Source: G963675935 sp963823895
GTDB taxonomy: Bacteria; Planctomycetota; Planctomycetia; Pirellulales; Thermoguttaceae
Direction of reading: 5' to 3'
Length of the DNA: 64,000 bases
Assembly (NCBI GenBank): GCA_963823895.1
Contig: CAWGNG010000020.1
Span: forward strand, 434,001-498,000
Below the pieces are notes generated by a model that was not told where the DNA came from, did not search any database, and worked only from the letters and a program-made list of their open reading frames with translations. Both the position numbers and the translations under genes were made by a program. How positions within the stretch are numbered: the stretch's first letter is position 1; each line of letters begins with the position of its first letter. This document shows, piece after piece, positions 52,733 to 61,536 of the stretch.

Positions 52733-54907
52733 TTAGTGCCGCGAGATCAGGTTGAAATCGAGCCCCAGCACCCAGATCATCAGCGCGATGATTAGCGCCA
52801 GGCCGATGTAGGCCAGCAGAGTTTGCACGGTCTCGTTGGCTGGCTTGCCGCGGATGCCCTCGTAGGCCAACAGCACGAAATGGCCGCCGTCGAGCACGGG
52901 AATCGGCAGGAAGTTGAGCACGGCCAGATTGGCGCTTAAGATCGTGAGAAAGAGCAACAGTTCAGCGTTGCCCGCGTCGGCGGCGTCGCGGGCCATCTTG
53001 ATGATCGTCCACGGCCCGGCGAGTTTCCGCAGCGAGACTTTGTTCGTGCCCAGCGCCTTTACGCTACGGAAGACGAACGTGACGTCGTCGAGCGTCTCCT
53101 TGCCGCCCAGGGCCAATGCCTCGCCGAACGAGTAGCCTTTGCGGCCCTCCGTCAGCACCGCGAAGCAGAATCCGCGGTCATGGCTGTGAAGCGCGGGGGA
53201 ATCCACCGGCGCCATCTTCCCTGTGGTGTGGGGCTTTTCTTCCTTTCCGCGGCGATATGTCAATTCCACGCTCGTGCCGGCAAGGGAGCCTTGCAGGGCG
53301 TCGTACGCCAAGGGCCAAACGAGGTTTTTGTTGTCGAAGTCGATTTGCTCCGCGGGCATTTCGGCCAAGTCGTCCATCGACCCGATGCCCAACGCTTTCA
53401 AGCCCTCTGGGCCGGGCGGTGTCAACTTGACTTGCACGAGCTCGTCGCCCGGTTTCATGCCGGCCTTGTCGGCCGGGCTTCCCGGAATCACCCGCTCGAC
53501 ACGGTTGAGCACCTGATACGCGACGCCGAGCGCGGCAACCTCGACCGCCGGGTGCTCGAGCGCGTTTGACGAGGCCACGAACTCGGGCCGCCGCAACTGT
53601 ACCGAGAACGTCTTCGTCTCCTTCTTGCGTTTCACTTCCAATTTGACGGTCTTGCCCGCTTGTTTCATGAGGCGATCGGGCAGGGTCATCGGATCGCCGT
53701 CGGGATCGAGAATCTGGTCGCCGGCGCGAATGCCCGCCTTCGCCGCCGGCGAATTGGCCTGCACCGCCGTGATTTCACCCATGCCCATCACCAGCCCCAG
53801 ATCGCGGAGCGGCTGCGGCTCGACGGGAATCGTCAGACGCTCAATCTCGCCGGTCGGTCGGCCGTCGGCGCTCTTCTTCCGTTCGACCGTCACCGAAATC
53901 CGCTCATCGACTTTGCGGGCCGACTCGGCTACGATCTGACCGTAGTTGCTTATCGCCGCGCCGTCGATGGCGACAATCTGGTCGCCGTTGTGAAATCCCG
54001 GCTTCGCCTGGGCGGCCGCCGAACCGGGCATGACCGCGTGACGACGGCGGATCAGCCACGTTTTCTCGTCGCGCATCAGCTTTGTGCTTTGCGGGATGGA
54101 CAATCCGATCCGAAAATCGCCCACCAGAGTGCCACGATGCAACGTGATCTTCAACGGCTGCTTGACGCCAGGCCGCCGCACCAACAACACCACACCGTCC
54201 TTCACGTCGATGTCGTTCAGTCCGACGGTGGTCAATACGTCGCGATTCCTTCCGATCTTTTGGCCGGCGATTTCGAGGATTTCGTCGCCCGGCCGCAGTT
54301 CGTCCTGACACCAGGCAGGATAACCTGCCAGCAGTTCGGTCACGACGGCCGGCGGCTCTTCGATTCCAATTCGAAAGGCCACCACCGCCATCACGAACGC
54401 GAAAATCAGGTTCATGATGACGCCGGCCGAGATGATCGCCATCCGCTTCGGCACGCTCTTGGCCAGGTAGCTGCGAGGATCGTAAAGCGATGAGCCAAGA
54501 GGGGGAGACGGGGAGACGGGGAGACCGGGAGACTCGGAAGCTGAGGATGTTGCAGACGGTGATTCGCTTGTCTGAGTCGCGGTCTCCCCCTCTCCCCCTC
54601 TCCCCTTCTCCCCTTCTGCTGCCTTCGCCCGCTCCATCTCCTCGCGGAGCTTGGCGGGATTGTCCTCCTGGCCGAGCATCTTCACGTAGCCGCCCAGCGG
54701 CAGGATGCCGATGCCGTACTCGGTTTCGCCCCAGCGGAACTTACAGAGCTTCAGCCCGGCGATGTCGAAGCCGAGATAGAACTTCTCGCACTTCACGCCG
54801 CAGAACTTGGCCACCATAAAGTGGCCCAACTCATGCACGAAGATCACGAACCCCAGGCCGACGGCGACCTTGAGAATCACGACGGTCAAGCCTATGGCGT
54901 AGTCCAA
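52733..54907 (-). CDS. rseP: Site-2 zinc metalloprotease RseP, long form with several PDZ domains
   Basis: 724 aa from a TTG at 54907 with AGGAGG 7 bases upstream, inside the end of dxr. Zinc site HELGH at residues 25-29 and the third ligand region FLPIPVLDGGH near 660; three to four membrane segments. Between them are about three PDZ-like domains (VMPGSAAAQAKPGFHNGDQIVA; NSPAAKAGIRAGDQIL; GSPADKAGMKPGDELV). Usual RseP has about 450 aa. The stretch GEKGRGGEGETATQTSES...GLPVSPSPPLGSS (54499-54617) is coded by a low-complexity inverted repeat. It cleaves membrane-bound anti-sigma factors and leftover signal peptides. Confidence 0.9.
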   Translation of the reverse strand: MDYAIGLTVVILKVAVGLGFVIFVHELGHFMVAKFCGVKCEKFYLGFDIAGLKLCKFRWGETEYGIGILPLGGYVKMLGQEDNPAKLREEMERAKAAEGEKGRGGEGETATQTSESPSATSSASESPGLPVSPSPPLGSSLYDPRSYLAKSVPKRMAIISAGVIMNLIFAFVMAVVAFRIGIEEPPAVVTELLAGYPAWCQDELRPGDEILEIAGQKIGRNRDVLTTVGLNDIDVKDGVVLLVRRPGVKQPLKITLHRGTLVGDFRIGLSIPQSTKLMRDEKTWLIRRRHAVMPGSAAAQAKPGFHNGDQIVAIDGAAISNYGQIVAESARKVDERISVTVERKKSADGRPTGEIERLTIPVEPQPLRDLGLVMGMGEITAVQANSPAAKAGIRAGDQILDPDGDPMTLPDRLMKQAGKTVKLEVKRKKETKTFSVQLRRPEFVASSNALEHPAVEVAALGVAYQVLNRVERVIPGSPADKAGMKPGDELVQVKLTPPGPEGLKALGIGSMDDLAEMPAEQIDFDNKNLVWPLAYDALQGSLAGTSVELTYRRGKEEKPHTTGKMAPVDSPALHSHDRGFCFAVLTEGRKGYSFGEALALGGKETLDDVTFVFRSVKALGTNKVSLRKLAGPWTIIKMARDAADAGNAELLLFLTILSANLAVLNFLPIPVLDGGHFVLLAYEGIRGKPANETVQTLLAYIGLALIIALMIWVLGLDFNLISRH
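54499..54617. repeat. Low-complexity inverted repeat (GGGAGACGGGGAGAC), in frame in rseP
   Basis: GGGGGAGACGGGGAGACGG on one side and GTCTCCCCCTCTCCCC on the other, separated by about 45 bases; translated as a Glu/Gly/Ser/Pro-rich linker after the HELGH domain. Confidence 0.8.
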
Positions 54908-56055
54908 CGCAGCACCTCCTGGCGCGCCCAACGGTCGGCCTCGATCGCTTCATCGAGGCTGGGGCTGGGGTTGAATTGATGGTTCTCTAAAACGCTCTTG
55001 CAGGCGGGCACGATTCGGTCGAAGGGGAGCCGGCCGGCGAGAAACGCGGCCACTGCCCCTTCGTTGGCGCCGTTGAGCACCGCTCCGGCCGTTCCGCCCG
55101 CCGCGGCCGCCTCCAGCCCCAACCGCAACGCCCCGAACCGCTCGAAATCGGGCGGCTCGAATCGCAACTCCATCACCCGGCTCCAGTCCAGCTTCGCCGC
55201 CACCCCCTCGCGACGCTCCGGCCAGGTCAACGAATACTGGATCGGCAGCTTCATGTCGGGCGGGCTAAGCTGGGCTATCACCGAGCCGTCCCTGTATTCT
55301 ACCATCGAATGCACGATCGACTGCGGGTGAATCACCACGCCGATCTGCTCGGCCGACAGACCGAAGAGCCAGCGGGCCTCGATGATCTCCAGGGCCTTGT
55401 TCATCAACGTGGCCGAATCGACCGTTATTTTTGGCCCCATCGCCCAAGTCGGATGGGCCAGGGCGTCGGCCACGGTAACTTGGGCAAGTTGTGCCGGCGA
55501 GAACGTGCGGAATGGCCCCCCGCTGGCGGTGAGCACGATCCGCCGCACCTCCTCCGGTCGTCCCGCCTGTAACGATTGAAACACCGCACTGTGTTCGCTG
55601 TCGACGGGCAGAATCTTGGCATTCTTCCGCCGGGCCAACTCGGTAATCAGCGGGCCGCCGACCACGAGACTCTCTTTGTTGGCCAAGGCGACCGTCTTGC
55701 CGGCATTCAGCGCCGCCCAAGTGCTGCGCAGGCCCGCGCTGCCGACGATGGCCGAAACGACGATGTCCACGTCCGCATCGGCCGCCAGCCGGTCGAGCGC
55801 CTCGGGGCCGACGAGCAGTTCGACGCCGGCGGGGAGCGAAGACCAGTCTTGCCGGGCCGCCGCCGCCCGATCGGTCACGACGATCCGCGACGGCCGCAGG
55901 GCATGGGTCTGTTTCAGCAGCAGTTCGGTATTGCCGTTGGCCGACAAAGCGACTGCCCGCAGCCGCCCGCCGGAAGCGGCGATGACCTCCAGCGCGCTGC
56001 GACCGATGCTTCCGGTCGAGCCAAGAACGGCGATATTGGTGGCGCGGACATCCAT
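54892..56055 (-). CDS. dxr: 1-deoxy-D-xylulose 5-phosphate reductoisomerase
   Basis: 387 aa. NADPH motif VLGSTGSIGRSALEVI, ANKESLVVGG, the metal/substrate motif PVDSEHSAVFQ, TASGGPF and SATLMNKALEIIEA. Second step of the MEP isoprenoid pathway. Its last codons overlap the start of rseP by 16 bp, the common dxr-rseP gene pair. The ISKra4-type element begins 65 bp before its start codon and may influence its promoter. Confidence 0.96.
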   Translation of the reverse strand: MDVRATNIAVLGSTGSIGRSALEVIAASGGRLRAVALSANGNTELLLKQTHALRPSRIVVTDRAAAARQDWSSLPAGVELLVGPEALDRLAADADVDIVVSAIVGSAGLRSTWAALNAGKTVALANKESLVVGGPLITELARRKNAKILPVDSEHSAVFQSLQAGRPEEVRRIVLTASGGPFRTFSPAQLAQVTVADALAHPTWAMGPKITVDSATLMNKALEIIEARWLFGLSAEQIGVVIHPQSIVHSMVEYRDGSVIAQLSPPDMKLPIQYSLTWPERREGVAAKLDWSRVMELRFEPPDFERFGALRLGLEAAAAGGTAGAVLNGANEGAVAAFLAGRLPFDRIVPACKSVLENHQFNPSPSLDEAIEADRWARQEVLRWTTP

Positions 56056-56120
56056 TCGGCGTCATTGTAGAGACGCCGCCGCCCGGCGACAACCCGGTGT
56101 TGTTCTGGCGGTGGCATAGG

Positions 56121-57812
56121 GGTGCAAAGCAGCTTCCGGTGTCCCAACGTGGCTCAAGCAAACGTCAATAGGAGAATCTGGCGTTTTTCGGTTAAGATGG
56201 CAATTTGTCGCAGGATAGGAAGTCACTTTGGATCGTGGAGGATCTGTCATGGACGGCATTTCGCAGCATTTACAGCGGAAATTCGAGCGGGTTTTGCTTG
56301 AGGCGAAGGATGCGATCATCGAGACCATTTTGGCGGGCTGGGACCGGAAGACCCCGCTCCATTTCAGTCAAATCGAGGCGGCTTCCCATCGGTTGGCGAC
56401 CCGTTGGAGTTGTTGCTTTCAGGAATGGGCCGCGCGGGAGATGACGGCGGAAAGTCCCGACAGCGCCGCCTGTCCGACCTGTGGCGAAGTTTGTTCGCTG
56501 GAGTTGGTGGCCCGTACGATTCTCTCGACCGACGGTGCGGTCCCCATCTTGGAATGGAAAGGGACTTGTACCCGCTGTCGGCGGGATTTTTTTCCCTCTG
56601 CGGGCAGCGATGGGATTGGACAGTCGGGAACTAACGCCGGCGATGACGCAGAGGATCGTGTATGCCTCGGCCGAGACGCGATCGAGCCAACGCGCGTCGC
56701 TGGTGCTGAAGCACGTCGGTGGTAACGAGGTCTCAGCGAGCACGGTGCAGCGTGTAACGCACCAAGTGGGGATGGAACTGGCGGAGTTGCGAGATGAAGG
56801 GGATGCGCCCGAACTGGTCCAAGCCCCCGAGAATCCACCCGAGTTGGCCGTCGTGGAAGCTGACGGCGGACGAATTCGCACACGGAAACCGGGCCAAGGT
56901 CGCGGCGTTCATGGCGAGGCTTGGCGCGAGACCAAGAACGCCAATTTGCTGCGAATGACGCACCAGACGTTTGCGGAAGACCCCGAACCGGAACTTCCGC
57001 GTGCGTTCACCGATCCCAAGCGAGTGGCGAAATTAGCGGAAAAAGAGGCTCCGCCAGCGATTTCGGCGGTATCTGCCGCGCCGCCTGGCGAGAAGGCTTG
57101 GCGTCCCCAGCGTCTGGTGCGCACGTGTCTTTCGAGCATGGCAGAGGCCAGCGTCTTCGGGCAACAGATGAAGCGGGAGGCCGACTGTCGTCGTTTTCCG
57201 CAGGCGCCTGCGCGTGCCTTTGTGGGAGACGGTCTTCCCTGGAATTGGTCTGTGTGGAAGCACTACTTTCCAAACTTTGTGCCCATCCTTGATTTCATCC
57301 ACGCGCTGAGTTATCTGTACGCTGCGGCACTGGCGATGCACCCGGATTTCTCCGTTGCGTGGTCGTGCTATCTGCGCATGGCCCGCGCATGTTGGCAAGG
57401 TCGGGCGATGGAGGCGATGGACGAACTGAAGCGTTGGTTGGCTCCGCACGGTCTTGACGACACGGCCAAGCTGGACGAGAACGATCCGCGTAAACCGATC
57501 GTCGATGCCGCACGTTATCTGCGGAACAACCGCGGTCGCATGGACTATCCGCATTATCGACGCCTTGGGTTGCCGGTAACGTCGGCCTTGATGGAGTCGC
57601 TGGTCAAAGAGGTGAACTACCGGGTGAAGGGGACGGAGATGTTTTGGAACGACCCAGAGGGGGCGGAAGCGATACTCCAAGTCCGGGCCGCTACTCTATG
57701 CGACGACGACCGTCTCGGGCGCTACCTTCGCACTCGGCCGGGGTGTGCCTATGTCCGCCGCTCCACCGTCACCTCGGCCGCCTGAGCCGAGGCCGGAAGC
57801 TGCTTTGCACCC
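56121..57812 (+). mobile_element. ISKra4-type insertion sequence (1692 bp) with 9-bp target duplication
   Basis: Ends GGGTGCAAAGCAGCTTCCGG and its exact complement. The 9-mer GTGGCATAG flanks both sides (56112-56120 and 57813-57821), a clean target-site duplication that fixes the borders. Confidence 0.93.
56249..57785 (+). CDS. ISKra4-family transposase (one frameshift in a T run)
   Basis: Start 56249 with GGAGG upstream. The N-terminal part holds a zinc-finger pair CPTCGEVC and CTRCRRDFFP; the frame then changes at a T7 run (56587-56593) and continues AMGLDSRELTPAM, helix-turn-helix EVSASTVQRVTHQVG, and the catalytic region with VVEADGGRIRTR, AFVGDGLPWNW and LDFIHALSYLY, ending with LMESLVKEVNYRVKGTEMFW. 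Joined, it has about 511 aa. A run of six T would give a single frame, so this may be a recent mutation or a read error. Confidence 0.8.
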
Positions 57813-57940
57813 GTGGCATAGTTGGTCCCAAATGGAGGCGACACATGGGAGAATCCTCCGTGGCACTCGTCAGGAGGGCGAGTACCTGGCAATCTTGCCG
57901 GGAGGCCGCTAAGATAAACAGCCGCCTATGGAGGCTGCCT

Positions 57941-58810
57941 GTGCCAGTCCGGTTCTTCTACGTCGACGAGTCTTACGACCGCGAGAAATTCTGCCTTTCT
58001 GCGATCGGAGTCCGCCACTCACATTGGAAAGAGGCATTTGACAGCATAAAGGCGTTCCGGCAGCAACTCAAAGAGACGCATGGGATACCGTTGAGAACGG
58101 AACTGCATGCTACCGAGTTTGTCAGCGGGCACGGCCAAGTCAGCGATTCAATCGTAACAAAATGGGAAAGGAGCAGGATTTTCCTTGGTGCGCTCGAACT
58201 CGTTTCGCGTCTGCCAGAGACAATGCTTTTCAACGTGTGCCTGCCGCAAAAGGGAATAGCAGATTCCCAGATGAGAGCATGGGATCGGCTAATAAACCGG
58301 GTTGAACGGACGATGCGTGAAATGGACGAAACAGAACTGCCTTTGCGAGACCGCCTCGCGATGGCCGTAGGTAACAGTATTACCAGCGATGAAGTCCCAA
58401 CCGGTATTTCTCGCGTGGCAGCCGAGCAAATAGAGGCAAGGCTCAAGGTATACCGAGCGCGCGCCTTCTTTATCGCGGATGAGGGACGCGAGAAGGAGAT
58501 CACGACAGCCATCCGAAGAATGCACGTTTTTAATCCCATCCCGTCGCACTATGGCGAATGGGCTTCAGGAAGCCGAACGCAGAACATCCCCGCAGTGCGG
58601 ATAATCGAAGATCCGGTGTTTAAACGCTCTGACAGGTCGTACTTTCTGCAACTAGCGGATTTTGTTGCTTTCGCTCTGCTAAAACGTGAGGTGGCTCCAA
58701 CGCCATTCGTCAGGAAGTACATGATTCACCAGATGTTTGACGACGTGCTGGCCGGAAAATGTTTTCGGGCCGCCTCGCCCCGCGATCCCCTTGGAATTGT
58801 CAGGGGATAA
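57941..58810 (+). CDS. DUF3800 protein
   Basis: 289 aa from a GTG at 57941 with GGAGG 8 bases upstream; an ATG at 57845 in frame has no such site. The N-terminus VRFFYVDESYD and the C-terminal LQLADFVAFALLKRE are the two hallmarks of DUF3800, thought to adopt an RNase H-like fold with the Asp residues at the active site. Often found near mobile elements and defence genes; here it lies right beside an IS. Activity unproven. Confidence 0.8.
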   Translation: MPVRFFYVDESYDREKFCLSAIGVRHSHWKEAFDSIKAFRQQLKETHGIPLRTELHATEFVSGHGQVSDSIVTKWERSRIFLGALELVSRLPETMLFNVCLPQKGIADSQMRAWDRLINRVERTMREMDETELPLRDRLAMAVGNSITSDEVPTGISRVAAEQIEARLKVYRARAFFIADEGREKEITTAIRRMHVFNPIPSHYGEWASGSRTQNIPAVRIIEDPVFKRSDRSYFLQLADFVAFALLKREVAPTPFVRKYMIHQMFDDVLAGKCFRAASPRDPLGIVRG

Positions 58811-58837
58811 GAAAAGGGCCACCCCGAAGGATGGCCC
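58811..58837 (-). terminator. Terminator downstream of nikR
   Basis: On the minus strand GGGCCATCC-TTCG-GGGTGGCCC followed by TTTTC; 9 pairs with a stable TTCG loop. Confidence 0.75.
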
Positions 58838-58972
58838 AAGCGAAACAGGTTTGCCGCCACTAAAGACGGGCCCGTTTCACACCACTATCATCGGCCGATA
58901 TTCCCCTGGAGTCAACCCCAATTTAGTGGGGGGGCTTCGTTTTGCACCAGGAAAGGCCGACTCAAGCCGGGA

Positions 58973-59389
58973 CTACGAACACTGCTCGGCGCTGGCCATG
59001 ACCAATTCACCCTGGAAAATCCCCTTCAGCCCCCTTAGTTGCGAAGCGATTTTCTGCAACTGGTCCGAAGGGCCGCGCAACAAGATCACTTCCAGGCAGA
59101 TATCGTGCGTCAGATGGGCGTGCAGCGTCGAGACGATCAGGTCGTGGTGGTCGTGTTGCAATTTGACCAGCCGGTTGCGCAGTTGCGGGCGATGGTGGTC
59201 GTAGACCAGCGTCAGCGTGCCGACGGCGTCTTGCGACTTCCCCGCCCACGCTTCCTTCGTGAGTTTCTCCCGCAGCAATTGCCGAATCGCCTCGCTGCGG
59301 GTGGCAAACTGCTGCTGCTGACAGTAGCGATCGAACTGTTCGAGCAGGTCGTCTTCGAGCGAGACAGAGAATCGGGTGATTTCGGACAT
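58973..59389 (-). CDS. nikR: Nickel-responsive regulator NikR
   Basis: 138 aa from ATG 59389. Ribbon-helix-helix domain (ITRFSVSLEDDLLEQFDRY, then SRSEAIRQLLRE-like ATRSEAIRQLLRE) and an ACT-like C-terminal domain with the nickel ligands in LQHDHHDLIVSTLHAHL and ICLEVILL (His, His, His, Cys). It represses nickel-uptake genes when nickel is bound. No nickel transporter is in the window, so its targets are elsewhere. 9 bp after the upstream membrane-protein gene; a hairpin terminator follows. Confidence 0.93.
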   Translation of the reverse strand: MSEITRFSVSLEDDLLEQFDRYCQQQQFATRSEAIRQLLREKLTKEAWAGKSQDAVGTLTLVYDHHRPQLRNRLVKLQHDHHDLIVSTLHAHLTHDICLEVILLRGPSDQLQKIASQLRGLKGIFQGELVMASAEQCS

Positions 59390-59398
59390 GGCTCTCAC

Positions 59399-60016
59399 CT
59401 ACTCGGTGCCTTCGTAACGATAATACGCCGTACGGGTCGCTGGATCGTAAATCAGCAATTCGTCACTCCAGCCCTCACGGTCGCCGTCGTAAGGGTTGAC
59501 CTTGCCTCGCCTGCTTAGCGTGCGAAACTGCGCCTTGGAGACGTAAACGATAATCCTGGGGCCGCGTGAGGGGTTCCACCAAGCTGGGTCGCCAGCCATG
59601 CCAAAGGGAGCCTGGGATTTATCCCTCTCAAATCTATCCCTCCCAAACTGCCTCTTGGCAACGATACGATCTACCGTAGAAGGATCGGCATTGAATTCGA
59701 GGTAGCGCCGGCAAGGATCCGACCAGTCGTGCGAAACCCAATTGGTAATCTCGACGTCCGGCGTGGGCTCAAGAAAGAACGACTTCCGATACACTTCGTA
59801 CGGCCGCGATGCCGCGGCCCGGGCTGCAAGCCCCGTCAGAAACAGAAGAAACACAAAGACGGGAAAGGACGTCAGGAGAACAGACCAAAATCGCTTGCGC
59901 CCGAAACGGTTGCGACCGCCGACCCACAGGACAACAAAGGCCGCATAAACTACTACCACCGGCAGGATACAGTAGAGCAACGTTTCCGGCATATTACAGA
60001 GTAACGTTTCCCACAT
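59399..60016 (-). CDS. Two-span membrane protein, unknown
   Basis: 205 aa. Membrane segments LLYCILPVVVVYAAFVVLWV and VLLTSFPVFVFLLFLTGLAA, then a soluble part of about 135 residues outside. The first 48 bases are an imperfect tandem of 24 bases (MWETLLCN, MPETLLYC), so ATG 59992 is an equally good start. Its stop lies 9 bp before nikR, suggesting one transcript. No family recognised. Confidence 0.55.
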   Translation of the reverse strand: MWETLLCNMPETLLYCILPVVVVYAAFVVLWVGGRNRFGRKRFWSVLLTSFPVFVFLLFLTGLAARAAASRPYEVYRKSFFLEPTPDVEITNWVSHDWSDPCRRYLEFNADPSTVDRIVAKRQFGRDRFERDKSQAPFGMAGDPAWWNPSRGPRIIVYVSKAQFRTLSRRGKVNPYDGDREGWSDELLIYDPATRTAYYRYEGTE

Positions 60017-60070
60017 ATTACGTTGCTCCAGATGGCAGCAGGGACGGACAGCCTCCCGCCCGTTGGCCGT

Positions 60071-61314
60071 TCACACTACTTCTGCCCCGTTTGTTGCCTG
60101 ACATACGTAAACCGCCGGCTTGTGGCCGGTCTTCTTTTCGTAGGCGGCGGCGGTCTTGGCGACAAAATCTTCGGCGGCATCCGCGCGAATCAGGGCCATC
60201 GCGCAGCCACCGAAGCCGGCGCCGGTCATCCGCGCGCGTAACAGGCCGCATGGGCCGACGCACATTCGACCATCGCGTTCAGCGCATCGCTCGACACCTC
60301 GAAATCGTCGCGGAGGCTGCGGTGGCTCTCGTTCATCAAACGGCCGGTCTCGACGGCGTCGCCGCGGCGCATGGCCTCGGCCGCTTGGACCGTGCGGTCG
60401 TTCTCGCCGATCACGTGCAGCGCCCGCCGCCGGGTGACGCCGTCCAGGTGGGGCAGACATTCCTGTCTGCCGGATGCGCCGCAACAAGGTCGGCAGACAG
60501 GAATGTCTGCCCCACCAGCCGGCTGCTGGACAGAAACACCTGCCCCACCGATTTTCTGCTGGAACTGCGCCATCGTCACGTCGCGGAGCACGGAGACGCC
60601 GAAAAACTTCGCCGCCGCTTCGCACTGCGAACGCCGCTCGTTGTAGGCCGAATCGACCAGGCCGCGGCGCGTCGAAGTGTCGAGCACCACCACGGCCGTG
60701 CCCGGCGGGAAGGGCACCGGCTGTGTCTGCAGCGAGCGGCAGTCGATCAACAGCGCGTGATTCGCCCGGCCGGCGGCCGAGATGAGTTGATCCATGATGC
60801 CGCAATTGACGCCGACCCACTTGTTCTCCGCCCGCTGACCGAGCTTGGCCATTTTGGCGGGATTCCAATCGAGGTTTCCCGCCGCGGCCAGCGCCCGGGC
60901 GGTGGCCATTTCCACCGCCGCCGATGACGACAAGCCGGCCCCGAGCGGCACGTCCCCCTGCATGACCCCCTCCCAGCCCGCGAGCCGATGCCCGGCATCC
61001 TGCAAACTCCAGGCCGTCCCCTTCAGGTATTCGATCCAGCCGGCCTTCTCGTTGTTGATGCTCTTCAGTTCATTGAGCGAAAACTCGCGGACCTCGCTGT
61101 AATCGACCGAATAGACGCAGACGCGGCGGTCGTCGCGTGGCCGCAGGGCGATCCACACGGCCCGGTCGATGGCCAGCGGCAGCACGAAGCCGTCATTATA
61201 ATCCGTATGTTCGCCGATCAGATTGACCCGGCCCGGGGCGCGAACGACCCAGCGAGGCGGCTGACCGAAACGTTCAGTAAAATGGGCGACAACGTCGGCT
61301 TTTTCGATAGGCAT
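60071..61314 (-). CDS. galK: Galactokinase with an embedded palindrome (one frameshift near the end)
   Basis: ATG 61314 with AGGA upstream. GHMP kinase motifs: galactokinase signature GRVNLIGEHTDYNDG, ATP loop PLGAGLSSSAAVE, and ARMTGAGFGGC at the end. It phosphorylates galactose (Leloir pathway). The last motif is out of frame: near 60237 one G seems missing (TACGCGCG for TACGGCGCG), restoring about 414 codons. Residues coded by 60447-60516 (GGADIPVCR...GRQECLPHL) are a family-1 palindrome in frame, inserted in the loop after VSVQQPA. galE/galT are not in the window. Confidence 0.88.
60447..60516. repeat. Palindromic repeat family 1, in frame in galK
   Basis: 70 bp with both arms; loop GGATGCGCCGCAACAAGG. 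Translates into nearly the same peptide as the mnmA copy. Confidence 0.92.
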
Positions 61315-61536
61315 GAGATGGGTTCCTAAGGTCCAGGTGATGCCACTATCGTGGCGTCTTTCCCCGCCGCGGTCAAGCGGCCAGGGGCAGCACGCGACGA
61401 AATTGCTGGCCGGTTGCGGCACGTCCGAGGGGGAGCCGGGCGAGAGTGTTTCTCCTCGGAGTTGGATTTGTTAGACTGGTATGTAGATCGATTCCCGCCT
61501 CACGCTGCCCGCCTCGGATTTCGAAAGCCAGCGATC

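Noticed and set aside
57941..58810. Defence island around the DUF3800 gene
   Set aside because: Its neighbours are an IS, nikR and galK; there is no restriction, Abi or other defence gene to support it.
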